A DNA stretch of 64,000 nucleotides, taken from the NCBI GenBank assembly GCA_964035015.1, contig OZ036011.1, forward strand, positions 9,079,982 through 9,143,981, read 5' to 3'. This document shows, piece after piece, positions 1 to 10,983 of the stretch. A program made the position numbers and the translations under genes. Numbering within the stretch: position 1 is the stretch's first letter; each line of letters begins with the position of its first letter. This stretch comes from Corallium rubrum (Eukaryota; Cnidaria; Anthozoa; Scleralcyonacea; Coralliidae). The notes beneath the pieces were generated by a model, which saw only the letters and a program-made list of their open reading frames with translations, had not been told where the DNA came from and ran no database searches.

Positions 1-75
1 TTAATGGCAACCATTCATGCATGCTCAAAAAGAAATATCGAGTTTGTTGGCAGAGCCCACTTTCCCCCGAAGCCT
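1..75 (+). repeat. Dispersed repeat fragment at window edge
   Basis: The first ~75 bases are near-identical to 58247-58310, and positions ~30-110 also match the reverse complement of 58072-58125. This marks a dispersed element whose remainder lies outside the window. Family not identified. Confidence 0.6.
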
Positions 76-630
76 GCGAGGTCGAAAAGGGGCTCTGATT
101 CACAGGGTAAGGTGAAATGAACACCTACCATACATTCATAAAAATGTACAAATCTAATTAGTGCAATTGACATCATGTTTACTTAACAGGTTGTGAATAT
201 ATTTAAGCTAAACTCAAAATCAGGCTAAAGCAGTCAAAACATCAAGGCCATTCAAATGAACGATTTATTTTCACTGTTTACATGTAAACTTATAAACATT
301 CAAAGGTTGCACATCACGTAAAGCTCCACTAGTCACAGCTCTATTGTTAAGCTTGACGAGTTGACAGTTTGTTTACAATAATTTATGGTAATTAGCAATC
401 TTGAATGTATAAATGATGATCTATTGTTATGCTTGAGAAGTTGACAGTTTGTGTAAAATATGACTCAAATAAACCAATGGGAATTTATCCAATAACCTAC
501 TTTTGGTGGAAAGAGTAACTACAGTAAGTTAGTTCAAATTTCACAAGGTTTTATCTTTATCGGTATACTTCCCTGGGTTTTATACAGATAAAGACCATGC
601 ATTTATAATGAGGAATTCAATTGAATTCAG

Positions 631-1390
631 TAGTGCTGTGCAAACTCCGTTTTTTCACCTCGGCTCTGGCTCCGGCCAAAAAAACTCCGGCTCCGGCAAA
701 AAAAACTCCGGCTCCGGCAGAAAATTTCCAGCTCCGGCGTCCGAGGAAAATTCGAAATTTAATGGAAATTTTACAGCAATTTCACATTTCAAAGTGGAAG
801 CACAAGCACTATCTTTGTTTTTGATTTTAACACTTCGCAACCTCGTACCCAGGGGCTTTGGGTACGAGGTTGAACATTTCGTACTACGCATGATGCACGG
901 TATTGGCGTTGCGGTTACACGAGACAAGAAGCAGTCGCTAAGTCAATGTGGTTAAAACTTTTTATAATTGAATTTGATGAAGGCAAGTTTACCGATGTTC
1001 CCTGGCAAAAGGGCGCACCGTTTTTTTGTAACAACATACATCATATCATATGACGTATGTTCAGTGTTCTAGATAATGGAAGACCTTGCAATGTCATTAA
1101 AATTGTTCACAAAGAATTGTGTCTTACTTCATCTGGCTTCTTTTCCATGTTTGCATAATAAAAAGAAAGCTCCGCGAGAAGAAGACAAATATATGGCAAC
1201 TGCTGAGAAGAGAAAACGTACCGATCATTCCCCATCAAGCATCTTCTGCTGACAGTGTAAGCGTGGATAAATAAAAATGATCTATCTAGTCAATATGAAG
1301 CGGTTACATGTAAGTGCTGCCGGAGTTTTGCCGGAGCTGAACAAAGTCCGGCTCCGGCAAAATAGGCCGGAGCTACGGCCCTCCGCACTA
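631..1390. mobile_element. hAT-like non-autonomous DNA transposon, 760 bp
   Basis: The element begins TAGTGC and ends GCACTA and is flanked by a perfect 8-bp direct repeat GAATTCAG (623-630 and 1391-1398), the target duplication size typical of hAT transposons. Inside are CCGGCTCCGG-type short repeats near both ends (660-735, 1316-1375) and a small palindrome at 838-873. No transposase reading frame is seen, so it is a non-autonomous copy. Confidence 0.8.
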
Positions 1391-1398
1391 GAATTCAG

Positions 1399-3690
1399 TT
1401 TGTATGGGAGATGAAGATGTATGAATAACAAAGAAAACCATATGAAATTTGAACTAAATGATACTTACTGTATATGACAGCAATGATAATTATAAAATAA
1501 CTATATTATACTGGCAAAAAGACAGAGGTTTCATTAAATAGGTGGTTACCAGCAGTTTACCGCTGCCTGTTTGGACTCTTTTTGCCTTTTACCACTGGCT
1601 ATTCTGGCAACACTATATAGAGTGGACACAGACTCCATCAGTGGCACAACTACAGGGCCCCTTTTCCAATTTAGTGACCACATTTCTAGGGAGGTTTGGG
1701 GGCATGCTCCCCTGGAAAATGTTTGAATCTAGGGTCTCTGAAATGGCATTTCCTGCACTTTGGGCACTTTTGAGCAAAATCTAATCACTCACACTCCGAT
1801 TCAAAATCTGTCAAAGACTTAAAGTGGGCAAAATCTGTCATAATTGCATTCATTCCATTCCACATAGCCTGTGCACAGACATTTTACCCAATCTCAATCA
1901 ATTTTTTTGTGGTAAATACCACCTATCCCCCGGTCACACCGCCCCTTGCATATGGGTGTCAAAGCATTCCCCCCCCCCCCAAGAGAAGATTTTCAGTGTA
2001 AGACTCAAGACTGTCAGACAAAGTGGAGGGCCCTGAAGGTGCGACAAATCAGTAGAAGGGTCGGGAAATGCTCCCCCTGGAAATTTTTGATTTTCTAATG
2101 CTCTGAAACACTATTTCCTGCATTTTGAGGGCAGTTATAACCATCAGAAAGGGTGGTTCTATGGAACCTACGGATCTCGTCATAAAATGCTTGGGCCCCT
2201 AATTAATTCCTTTTGCTCGGGGCCCGTGGGGTGGGGTTTACCCCATCCCACATGTATACGTTTTCCTGGCGTTTTCATATTGTTTCAGGTAATGAGACCA
2301 TTGTTTTCTGCTCCCCTGAGGACCGAGAATATAAAAACGCTGTCTATTTTTAAAACGTAGCCTGCTATGACATATAATGAAACCTCTGATTAAAGACCGA
2401 TCAAAATCCATGATTTGAGAGTCAAGTGGCCTGAAGCGTTCCTTTTGGCAATATGCACACCTTGGTGTTTTATAAATAACATTCCATTATATTGTTCCCG
2501 CACGATTCTACAAACACGCACAATAATTGATAACAATGTAGCTTACGATTTCACGATGTAACTAGACTAGAATTCCAACAACGCGGACACTATATAAACA
2601 TGCAGAAAATTATATTTATAAACTTCCTTATTTCAAATATTTGAACATACCCGTATATCGTTTCTCCGCCGAAATACTCTCCTTTATTAGTTCGAATAGA
2701 GATTTGATTCATGTTTGAGCAGTAAATATCCAACTTCTTTAATTCTTCAACTTGAACAGTTTTAGTTTTAGTATCGTTTCATAAACATGCGCACAATTTA
2801 ATACAGTCTGCCAGCTTCGTTTTGGACACAGCTGCCGAACACTGAACAGATCGAATTGAAGTGAAAAGTCAACGATCAACAAAAACACTCCCCGACCCCC
2901 CTTTCAACATTCACTAATTACATGTAACTTCCTCATTTTGACCAATGAAATACTTGTAGTAATTTATGCAGGCAGTCCAGAGGAGATCGTTTTACATGTT
3001 TTTCTAATTTTCTTTGGTCAATACTGACTAAAATAAAACATTCCTTGCATCTAACAATAGAGTTAAAGTCGTTTATAGCACTTTGGTTGGTTTTGTTTGT
3101 AATTTTCTAATCCTAAAAATGTGTAGCGGTTATTATAATTTAACTTTACTAAGGCGTTAAAATGTTTCATCTCCAGCGTGGGTTTGTATTAAAGTTCCAG
3201 ATCATTAGTTTTACGTAGTTACATTGACGTAATAATGTTTGTACAACCGTATTATAAAATAAGGTGCCCTCTACGCACGCTCTGATTGGTTGGGCTCCGT
3301 CATGAATGACGTAAACTGGCGTAGAATGGCGTCAGCTGGCCGGGAAAGCCCGCCAAATTCTAAAACTACCTCACTTTTAGTTTGATTTTTCTTCTTCTTA
3401 TTTTATAAAACAAGAAGTGTAAAGGTACTCAACTTCTTTCGAGTTCAAATGACGTCAAACGTGCCTTTATAAGAGTACATATGCATGGAGCTTTATGTTT
3501 TATTTGTTAAATTTGGCAAAGAAGGTATTGGTGAATAACCACCGGTGAGACTGAGTGACCGAGATATGAGAACCGAAGGTGCGATGTAGCTAGAGAAGAC
3601 GTTTGTAACGTTCGGCTGTTCAAACTCGTTTGCAATAAAGTTGTTCCAGAATCAGATAAGAAAGTCTCTTCGCTATGGCCCAAAAACACC
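1399..3690. other. Intergenic stretch with degenerate repeat fragments
   Basis: No gene is supported. Fragments at about 1685-1785 and 2050-2135 belong to a dispersed family with a GGGGGCATGCTCCCC-like segment followed by a CATTTCCTGCA segment; relatives occur at 17210-17280 and 40380-40455. The rest is AT-rich and unassigned. Confidence 0.45.
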
Positions 3691-3693
3691 TTA

Positions 3694-4791
3694 GGGGTGG
3701 ACCATTAGAAATCAAGGGAGGGGGGTGTGAAAAATATGTGTGCATGAATATTTTTTTCAGCTCAAATTCCCTGCAGGATTTTTTTTTTCAGTGTGCAAGC
3801 TCTGCAGGAATTTTTTTTTATAGGGTTATTTAAGCGATACGCGAAAGGATGCCAGTCCAAAACTGCCACGTGGCACTTTATAAAAACAGCGAGATGTGGC
3901 CTACAAATACAAGTATAACTAGCGATCATATTAAAGTGGCGAATAGCGGCTTGCACGCTATTAAAAAGACGATGATGATAAATATCAGTGTTCAAAAGTG
4001 TTTCTCTGGAGGGTTTGGAGGGTTTCTAAAATTGAACCACTCAATAAAAAGTTGCACACAGGGGCATAGGAAGCTTGATAAACTTAGGGCCAACTCCCAC
4101 GAGGCGCCACCATGGTTGGCGCCGAGCGTAAAAATTTTGAAAATTTGGAGTCTCTAGATCGTCGGAAATGGCATTTTCAGAGTCTTCTCTACCTCTTTCG
4201 TTAGGCCCTTTCATTAATTCTTTCATTATGATTTGTGAGTATGCTATCCGTCAGTCAGGATGGATTATTATTATTAATTGGCCGAAATTAATAATAAATC
4301 AATTATTTTTGGGGGGACTGAAAGCTATTCCGGGCCACCCTATAAAATATTGGGGGGGGGGGGGGGGTGTGGCCCCCTGCTGGGGGTGGCCCCCCTGCTT
4401 CCTAGTTCCTACGCTCCTGGTTGCACAAAACTCTGAATTCGAGTTTCGCTATTTCGAATTTATTTTGCATCCTCCTTAATTTTTATTTCACAATTTTTAT
4501 TTATTATTTGAGATAATTAATATAAATGAAATAAGGAAATTTTATATATGAATAATAGATAGTTTGTAGTGTTTGAAACTACCTGAAGTTTCTAAATAGT
4601 ATATTTGACTGTTTAATCAGTGAGCTTTTCCTTTTTATCATATGATAAATTACATGGTGCACTTTGCTTGCACGAATTTTTTTTTTGTTGTTGATCGTTT
4701 GCACGATTTTTTTTTCTTTATCATTTTCCTTGCGCGAATTTTTTTTTGGTAATTGTCACCCCCCCTCCCTTGATTTCTAATGGTCCACCCC
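3694..4791. mobile_element. PIF/Harbinger-like non-autonomous element, ~1.1 kb
   Basis: The ends form a ~33-bp terminal inverted repeat starting GGGGTGGACCATTAGAAATC at 3694 and its complement ending at 4791, flanked by TTA on both sides (3691-3693, 4792-4794). A TTA/TAA target duplication with such ends is typical of PIF/Harbinger. The interior is AT-rich with T-runs near both ends and shows no transposase. Confidence 0.7.
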
Positions 4792-4957
4792 TTACATGTA
4801 AACATTCGCTAACCCGCCGCCAATCGCTAACCCGCCAAATTAAAAAGCTCAGTCCCGGGGGGAGAGTACGGGAACTGCATCACGTAGGTTGAGGGCCTGC
4901 GTATTTCATCTCGCCTTCCCAAAGGGCCTCCTAACGCAGGCTAACGAAATATTTAGC

Positions 4958-7900
4958 ATGGCCGCCAAAAGTTGTTTTAAGCTTTTATCTTTAATGGAAA
5001 AGCAGCGAAATACGAAGCAGTTTAAGTGTATATTTAAAGGAGCTGTAACGCCAGGGATATTACGGTCAATTTCAACGTGTTCTGGTCGTGGCAGTGAAGC
5101 GCACGAAAATGTCGAAAAGACTTTGTTGCGAGTTGCGATTATTGGGGAGCCAAATTGCGGGAAATCTACTTTAACGAACAGTTTAGTCGGTAATCAGGTT
5201 TCTGTGGTTACCCATGTTCCTCATACTACAAGGCAAAGGACCATAGGAGTATTCACTAAAGGTATAATGATCTATACAATCAATGGAATGGATATAATCA
5301 ATAGAAAATTATAGAAGTCCATATCAATAATCCGTTTACAGATAATTGCTATTGTTTTTGATTTATCGATTGGCTTTCCAATGATGATTATTTGGTATTG
5401 GTCAGTCAATGATGGTAATGATGAGGGTGGGTGGGGGGGGGGGTGGGGTGTCTGGTCATGTGTTCACACTTTTTTGGCATTTCATGAATCACAAAAAATA
5501 AAATAGCATCTTCTTCAACAGTTCAATCACAATTCACAGGACAATATTGCTCTAAATCACAATTCACAAAGCTCAAAAATAGCCAATCACGGGTTCACAA
5601 AATACCCTCCCCCCCCCCCCTTGGTAATTGGTACATTTAACCACAATGCTTTGTGACCTCAAATCAGCTCAAATAATAACTAACTAACTATTGTTTATCA
5701 TGCTAAGACGGATTATTGTAAGCAAGAACTTCATTTGTACAAAAGTTGATCATTTTAAAACCATATCGCCCAGTAATTCTGCAAGAAACAATATTTACTG
5801 CATGCAAAGGATTGTGGTTAAATGTACAAGTCCCCATCTTTTTTGGTACCAGTCAATTGTCAATTGTTTTTAGAAAATTACATTAGACACTGGCACCGAA
5901 GGAAACAGTGTGTTTTGTTGCCTCCCAAGACTGCTGTTGTTTCCTGAGGTGAAGCTGAGGGCAACAACAAGTGGTCGAGAGGCAACAACAAGTGGTCGAG
6001 AGGCCACAAAACACACTGTTGGTACCAGTAAATACTGTAAGTGTTTGTTGTGCTGTATATCAAGTGTTAAATGACAACAAAAATGTTAGGTTAAACCTTC
6101 GGACATTGTTTTAAATGAAGGCAAACTAGAAGAAACAAAGACATTTAAACTTACAGTTGATTTCACATTACTTTACCGCCGTGTGTTGCGAAGTTCATTG
6201 GGAAGTTCAGATATTCGTTCGGAAGTTCAGAATTATGTTGCCAAGGTTGAAAAATTATCCAATCAGAATGAGTTTTGATGCAAAGCTCGCAATTTGATTG
6301 GATGATTTTCAACCTTGGCAATGTAATTCTGAACTTTCGAACGAATATCTGAACTTCCCAACGAACTTTGCAACACACAGCGGTAAAGTAATGTGAAATC
6401 AGCTGTAACTGGACTTTCTACTTCTGGTTTTCATTAATTTTGCCTACTGCCATGGGAAACATCACAATTTTTGGACCACCAAGGCCGTGGACCTGGGGGG
6501 TCCACCAGATTTTGACCGAGTCTTCCCCAGATCACAAATTACACTTCCACCCACCCACTGACCTCACCCCAACAAACAGCCAGCTAAGGGTAGTATTCAA
6601 GTATATTTATGGATTCTTCAACTTTCTTGGGGTGTACAGGTGTAGGGGGTCCATCCCCCTTCCCATACACCCCTGCCACTCAATCATAAAGGTAGAAAAA
6701 CTGACTTATATCACGATTGAGTCGGTTTTCTTTAATGTACCGCTGTGTATATACAGGTTATATCCCGTGCATAAATAATTGGATAAAACTTGTCAACAAA
6801 ACTCAAAAAATCTTGATCGAAACTCTTCGAAATTGATGAAACCTTTTTCGAAAACCTCCTCAATTGTGATATAAGTTGGTTATATACCTCGAACTTGGGA
6901 TATAAGTCATATATTGACCTTGGGACCTTCGGCCCCTCAGGTCAGTATATGACTTATATCCTGCATTCTCGATATATAACCTATACATTTACACTGACTT
7001 TCAAAACAATTCTTATTAATTGCATGTGGCTGGTACCCCGTGAGCATATTATTTGATGAAGGAAAGAAAATAAGGCTCTACCATTTTTGTAAAAAGTGAA
7101 TGTTGGATAATTTACAGTAAATTGGTCTAATGGTGAAAATACAGGTTGAAAAATCCATTAAATTTGTACCCTTGAATTGCACAGTGTCGTACTAAAATAT
7201 TTGGCAATTTTTGCCAATGCCCCCCTCTGACAATTTTCCTTGACCTGGCAGAAATAGGCTGGGTGGGGGGAGACTGGGCTGGCATTTTTCCCCCTGCTTT
7301 TCTGATAGAGCAATTATCTCCTCTCCAAGGTAATTGTCAAGTGGTTCTACTGGATACACCAGGAGTAGTAACAGTAGGAGATGGTAAGCGATTGAAAATG
7401 TCAAAAGACCATCTGCGTACTCCTAAGAGCTGCCTTGAAGAAGTTGACTTGGTGGCTGTTGTAAGTGATTCTTCGAACAAGTATCAAAAAAATCGGATCC
7501 ACCACAAGATCATTCATCTTCTGGAGGCACACACAGACTTGAGGACAGTGCTGATCTTGAATAAAATTGATAGGATACGTCATAAAATAAAGTTGCTTCA
7601 TTATTCAGCTGTACTAACGACCGATCGTCAAAGGGATAACTGGGGGTATCTGCACCATGGGGGATGCAGTAGGTTTGATCATGTTTTCATGATCTCAGCT
7701 TTGACTGGAAATGGGGTGGATCATCTGCGGGATTACCTCCTTGCCCAGGCAACACCTGCACAGTGGATGTACTCTGCAGGTGTCACAACAGACCTTGATC
7801 TTCAGGAGAGGATTGTTGAAGTGTTTCGTGGAAAACTGTTGAGCCTGTACAAACATGAAATTCCTTGGCAAACAAGACAGGTTTGTGTGGTCTTTTAGAA

Positions 7901-10007
7901 GTAATTTGGGAGCTGAGAAAAAAATTAGTAAATTACTGTGGTCAGTAAATAACAACAGACCATATATTATGATTGTCTAAGTTGATTGATTGGTTTATTT
8001 AACTTCAGCCACCGTTGGTGGATTAACAAAGTAAACAAAAAATATGCAACGGCACAGGAACACTAACACAGCTTAATGAGCCAATTATGTTAGTGACCTA
8101 TAGCTTAAATTATAATAACAATAAAGATATTTAAATATATAACTGAAGAAATGATAACTGTTTTCTCATACTACTGGTTAAAACAAAATTTAGAAACAAC
8201 AGTCCATTGAACTGCACAACTGTCTTGCCTGGTGGCATTTCAGGCATATTGATTTCCATGTCTGTTGTTTTTCAATATCGAAAATTGTTCTGGTCGCTGA
8301 AAAATAACAGTCAAACAGAAGGGTCTTGAACTGGTACAAGGTCATGTCCAGCTTGCGTAGATTATCAGGGAGGGTATTCCAGGTTCAATTGGCTCTAACT
8401 GTATAGCTGTTTTGGTAACATGAAGTTCTGGTTAAATGATGGTTGGGTTGTGTGTTTGTTTGTTTGTTTGTTTGTTTGTTTGATTTCTTATCATTCATTC
8501 ATTCCCATTCAAATTCATTCTATTCATTCATTCATTCACTCAACTATCTATCCATCCATTCCATTTATTCATTCAGTTGAGTGGGGATGACCAATTGGTG
8601 AGTGATTGATTTTTGCTCAGATGAAGTTGAAAGGTTGATCTAGCTCAAAATGAAATATAGTACTTAGAAGCAATACCTGAAGGATATTGTGTAGTTCCAG
8701 GAAGCCTATTTGTCTATTCTACTGTAGTACCCAGGGTTCGAAATAGTGTTCAGAAAATATGCCTAATTTTGTCGGCTGTTTTTTGTAGGTCAAAATTTTT
8801 GCCAGCTGTTTCCCAAGCAGCAAAGTTACATTCTGGACATAGGCCCAAATAATGTATTGTAAACCAAATACTGGTTTCTTTTCGATCATATACAGAGAAA
8901 TCAAAACAAATTACCATAATTTTGACCTTGGCAAAAGCAATTTCGCTGATAACCCAAAGTTTAGTTATACCTGTATTTTAAAATTAGAAATTGCCGGCAA
9001 GGTCCTAAAACTGCCGGCTATCACCGGCAGCCAGCTGCTATTTCGAACCCTGGTACCCCCTTCTTAGATTTTCCTTATGACCAATTGACCATCAAACATT
9101 GACCCCCTACCCCTGGAATGTCTTAAGCCTCAAATGTAGTAAGTGTTAATAAGCAGCATTTCATAGTTTCTCAGTGAAGTGTGGTGTCTAACATTTGGGT
9201 TCATGTTCAAGTCATGTTCAAAATAACTCAGGTCCTAGGACTAGTTGCATAATTATTGGATATGGACTTATAACCAACATTTAGTTCGATTGTGTAAACT
9301 AAGAAAATCTTACACAAATTTCATCTTATGTTTAGTCAAGAACAGGCTTGAACTTGCTATTGTGCCATTTTCCCATATAACAATGGTTGAGTATTGTAGA
9401 ACAGATATGGCTGTCCATTGTTCCAAGGCAAAATGGCTAGTCCAAAGCAGGGAGCTCCATATAACTGGAGTGATAAGTGCTGGTCATTGACTAGGCAAAG
9501 ATTGAAGCCAAACATGTAGGCCTGAACTACATTATAGTTCCAGTCTCCAACATGGTCTTTTTCCCAGATCAGACTTGACCAGACTGTGTAGAACTGAGTG
9601 GACTGGAACTATACATACGTCAGGCCTACATGCCCGCACATTGTCCACCACAAAAATATAACTCCAGTTATATATGGTCCAAGGCTGGTCACAGTGATGG
9701 TGAAAGCTGGTGACTCACATAACGTTTATATGAACATTGTAGTTTGAGCATAAAATAACAAAGTTCCCCCACCTTTTCTTCACAGGTTAATATATTTTGT
9801 GAAAAGAAGAAAAACGGTGTTCTTAAAGTGCATCAAAAACTTTACTGTTGCAGAGAAAGTCAAAGAAGGTGCATTCTGGAAAAGTTGGAAGAACTTCTCA
9901 TCGTTGTCAAGGAGGAGCTAGAATTTGTTATGGATTGTCCTGTAGATTTAACTATTGAGGTTGGAGTATCTAAAGCCATGGTGGAAAATCCTGTTCCAAT
10001 GATGTAG
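4958..10007 (+). CDS. ERAL1: Era-like mitochondrial GTPase (ERAL1), three exons
   Basis: Exons 4958-5261, 7330-7880 and 9786-10007 have canonical GT/AG borders and join in frame to 358 residues. The ATG at 4958 is chosen because the longer upstream open frame has no ATG. The N-terminus is basic and Ser/Thr-rich, as for a mitochondrial presequence. GTPase motifs: G1 GEPNCGKS (63-70), HTTR switch region (~89), G3 DTPG (110-113), G4 NKID (179-182), G5 SAL (224-226). Family role (known): chaperone of mitochondrial small-subunit 12S rRNA. The product is shorter than the human protein (about 437 aa). The C-terminal region (residues 286-358), where Era proteins carry a KH RNA-binding domain, keeps a KH-like length and strand/helix pattern, but I see no GxxG loop. 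Possible AATAAA signals lie at 10749-10754 and 10922-10927. An additional unrecognised 3' exon cannot be excluded. Confidence 0.88.
5622..5860 (+). repeat. Dispersed repeat, second copy at 27190-27660
   Basis: Located in ERAL1 intron 1. Most of this stretch recurs in reverse orientation at 27190-27660, where it is interrupted by a Penelope-like insertion. The two ends of the unit are themselves imperfect inverted repeats (the motif around GTGGTTAAATGTAC occurs at both ends), as in a foldback element. Confidence 0.6.
6151..6408. mobile_element. Foldback (MITE-like) element, 258 bp
   Basis: The whole stretch is a near-perfect inverted repeat: TTACAGTTGATTTCACATTA at the left pairs with the complement ending at 6408, and the arms extend almost to the centre. 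It lies in ERAL1 intron 1 and is non-coding. Confidence 0.75.
7981..8405 (-). mobile_element. 3' end of a LINE (non-LTR retrotransposon)
   Basis: Read on the minus strand, about 8385-8300 encodes [19 protein letters not shown], the typical extreme C-terminus of LINE reverse transcriptases, followed by an AT-rich 3' UTR and an AATAAACCAATCAATCAA tail. It is 5'-truncated; the frame just before WNTLP is interrupted by a stop. It lies in ERAL1 intron 2. Confidence 0.7.
8440..8585. repeat. TTTG and ATTC microsatellites
   Basis: A (TTTG)n run near 8453-8482 is followed by degenerate (ATTC)n to about 8575, in ERAL1 intron 2. Confidence 0.8.
8732..9052. mobile_element. hAT-like MITE, 321 bp
   Basis: 15-bp perfect terminal inverted repeats CAGGGTTCGAAATAG / CTATTTCGAACCCTG, with GTACC directly repeated on both flanks. 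If the duplication was 8 bp it now matches at 5 of 8 positions. The CAGGG terminus is typical of hAT elements. It is non-coding and lies in ERAL1 intron 2. Confidence 0.65.
9457..9677. mobile_element. Foldback element, family shared with 46935-47742
   Basis: The ends CCATATAACTGGAGT and ACTCCAGTTATATATGG are inverted repeats. Sub-terminal segments (AAGATTGAAGCCAAACATG and AGGCCTACATG) match the element at 46935-47742 in reverse orientation. It lies in ERAL1 intron 2, about 110 bp before exon 3. Confidence 0.65.
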
Positions 10008-10029
10008 CATGTGTTGCAAATTAACAAAA

Positions 10030-10660
10030 AGTATAATTATACTCACTCTTGACTGTGCGCATCAGGTCTTGAATTTGCGCATCGAGTCTTAACTGTGCGC
10101 ACTCAATTTTGACCGCGCACAGTTAGTCTTGATTGTGCGCACTCAATCTTGACTGCGCTCACTTAATATGAGTCTGCGCTAACTTAGCTCCACTCAATTT
10201 GACCGTGCGCAATTAGTCTTGACTGCGCACACTCCGACTTGACTACGCGCACACAATCTTGACCGCGCGCACTCAATCTTGACTGTGCGCACTCAATTCT
10301 GACTGCCTGCACTTAGTCTTGACTGCGCACTGACTCGACTGTGGCGCATTAAAGTGTTGACTGCACATTCAGTGTCAACTGCGCATCGAGTCTTAACTGT
10401 GCGCACTCAATTTTGACCGCACACAGTTAGTCTTGATTGTGCGCACTCAATCTTGACTGCGCGCACTTAGTCTGGACTGTGCGTACTGACTCGACTGTGC
10501 GCACTGACTCGACTGTGGCGCATTAAGTGTTGACTGGACATTCAGTGTCGACTGCGCATTCAGTGTTGACTACGCATTCGGTCTTGACGGTGGACACTCA
10601 GTCATGACTGCGCGCACTTAATATTGACTGTGCGCATTGACTTGACTGTGCGCAAATTTC
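10030..10660. repeat. 20-bp minisatellite, unit like TTGACTGTGCGCACTCAATC
   Basis: About 30 diverged copies of a 20-bp unit with a GTGCGCAC palindromic core, directly downstream of the ERAL1 stop codon and before the convergent PRKAR1 3' end. CpG-rich relative to its surroundings. Confidence 0.9.
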
Positions 10661-10708
10661 AAATTTTAGGAGTATTGACAGAAAAAGTATTTGACGATAT
10701 GGGGTTAC

Positions 10709-10714
10709 TTTATT
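10709..10714 (-). promoter_or_regulatory. Candidate poly(A) signal for PRKAR1
   Basis: TTTATT on +, AATAAA on -, about 270 bp past the PRKAR1 stop codon. ERAL1 and PRKAR1 converge here, so their 3' UTRs may lie close together or overlap. Confidence 0.4.
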
Positions 10715-10983
10715 TGTTTACAACATTGGAATATGTGTGCATCAAATCAATAAACAAATTGGACAGCACTAATTTTACAAGCTACTGTTGTCCATATACA
10801 TGCATCATACAACATTTTTAGGCCCTATTCTCTATAGTTTCTTTGTTGATACGATCTAGCAAAATTCGCGATGCGAAAAGAATAATGGGACTTTGATTCT
10901 CGAGCAAATGTACAGAGAACGAATAAAGTTGTTTCTTAATATTTTTACATTTCACTAACCCTAAATGTTCACGCGATTACAGC

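Noticed and set aside
4889-4957. N-terminal extension of ERAL1
   Set aside because: It starts at TTG; the first in-frame ATG is 4958, followed by a presequence-like basic segment.
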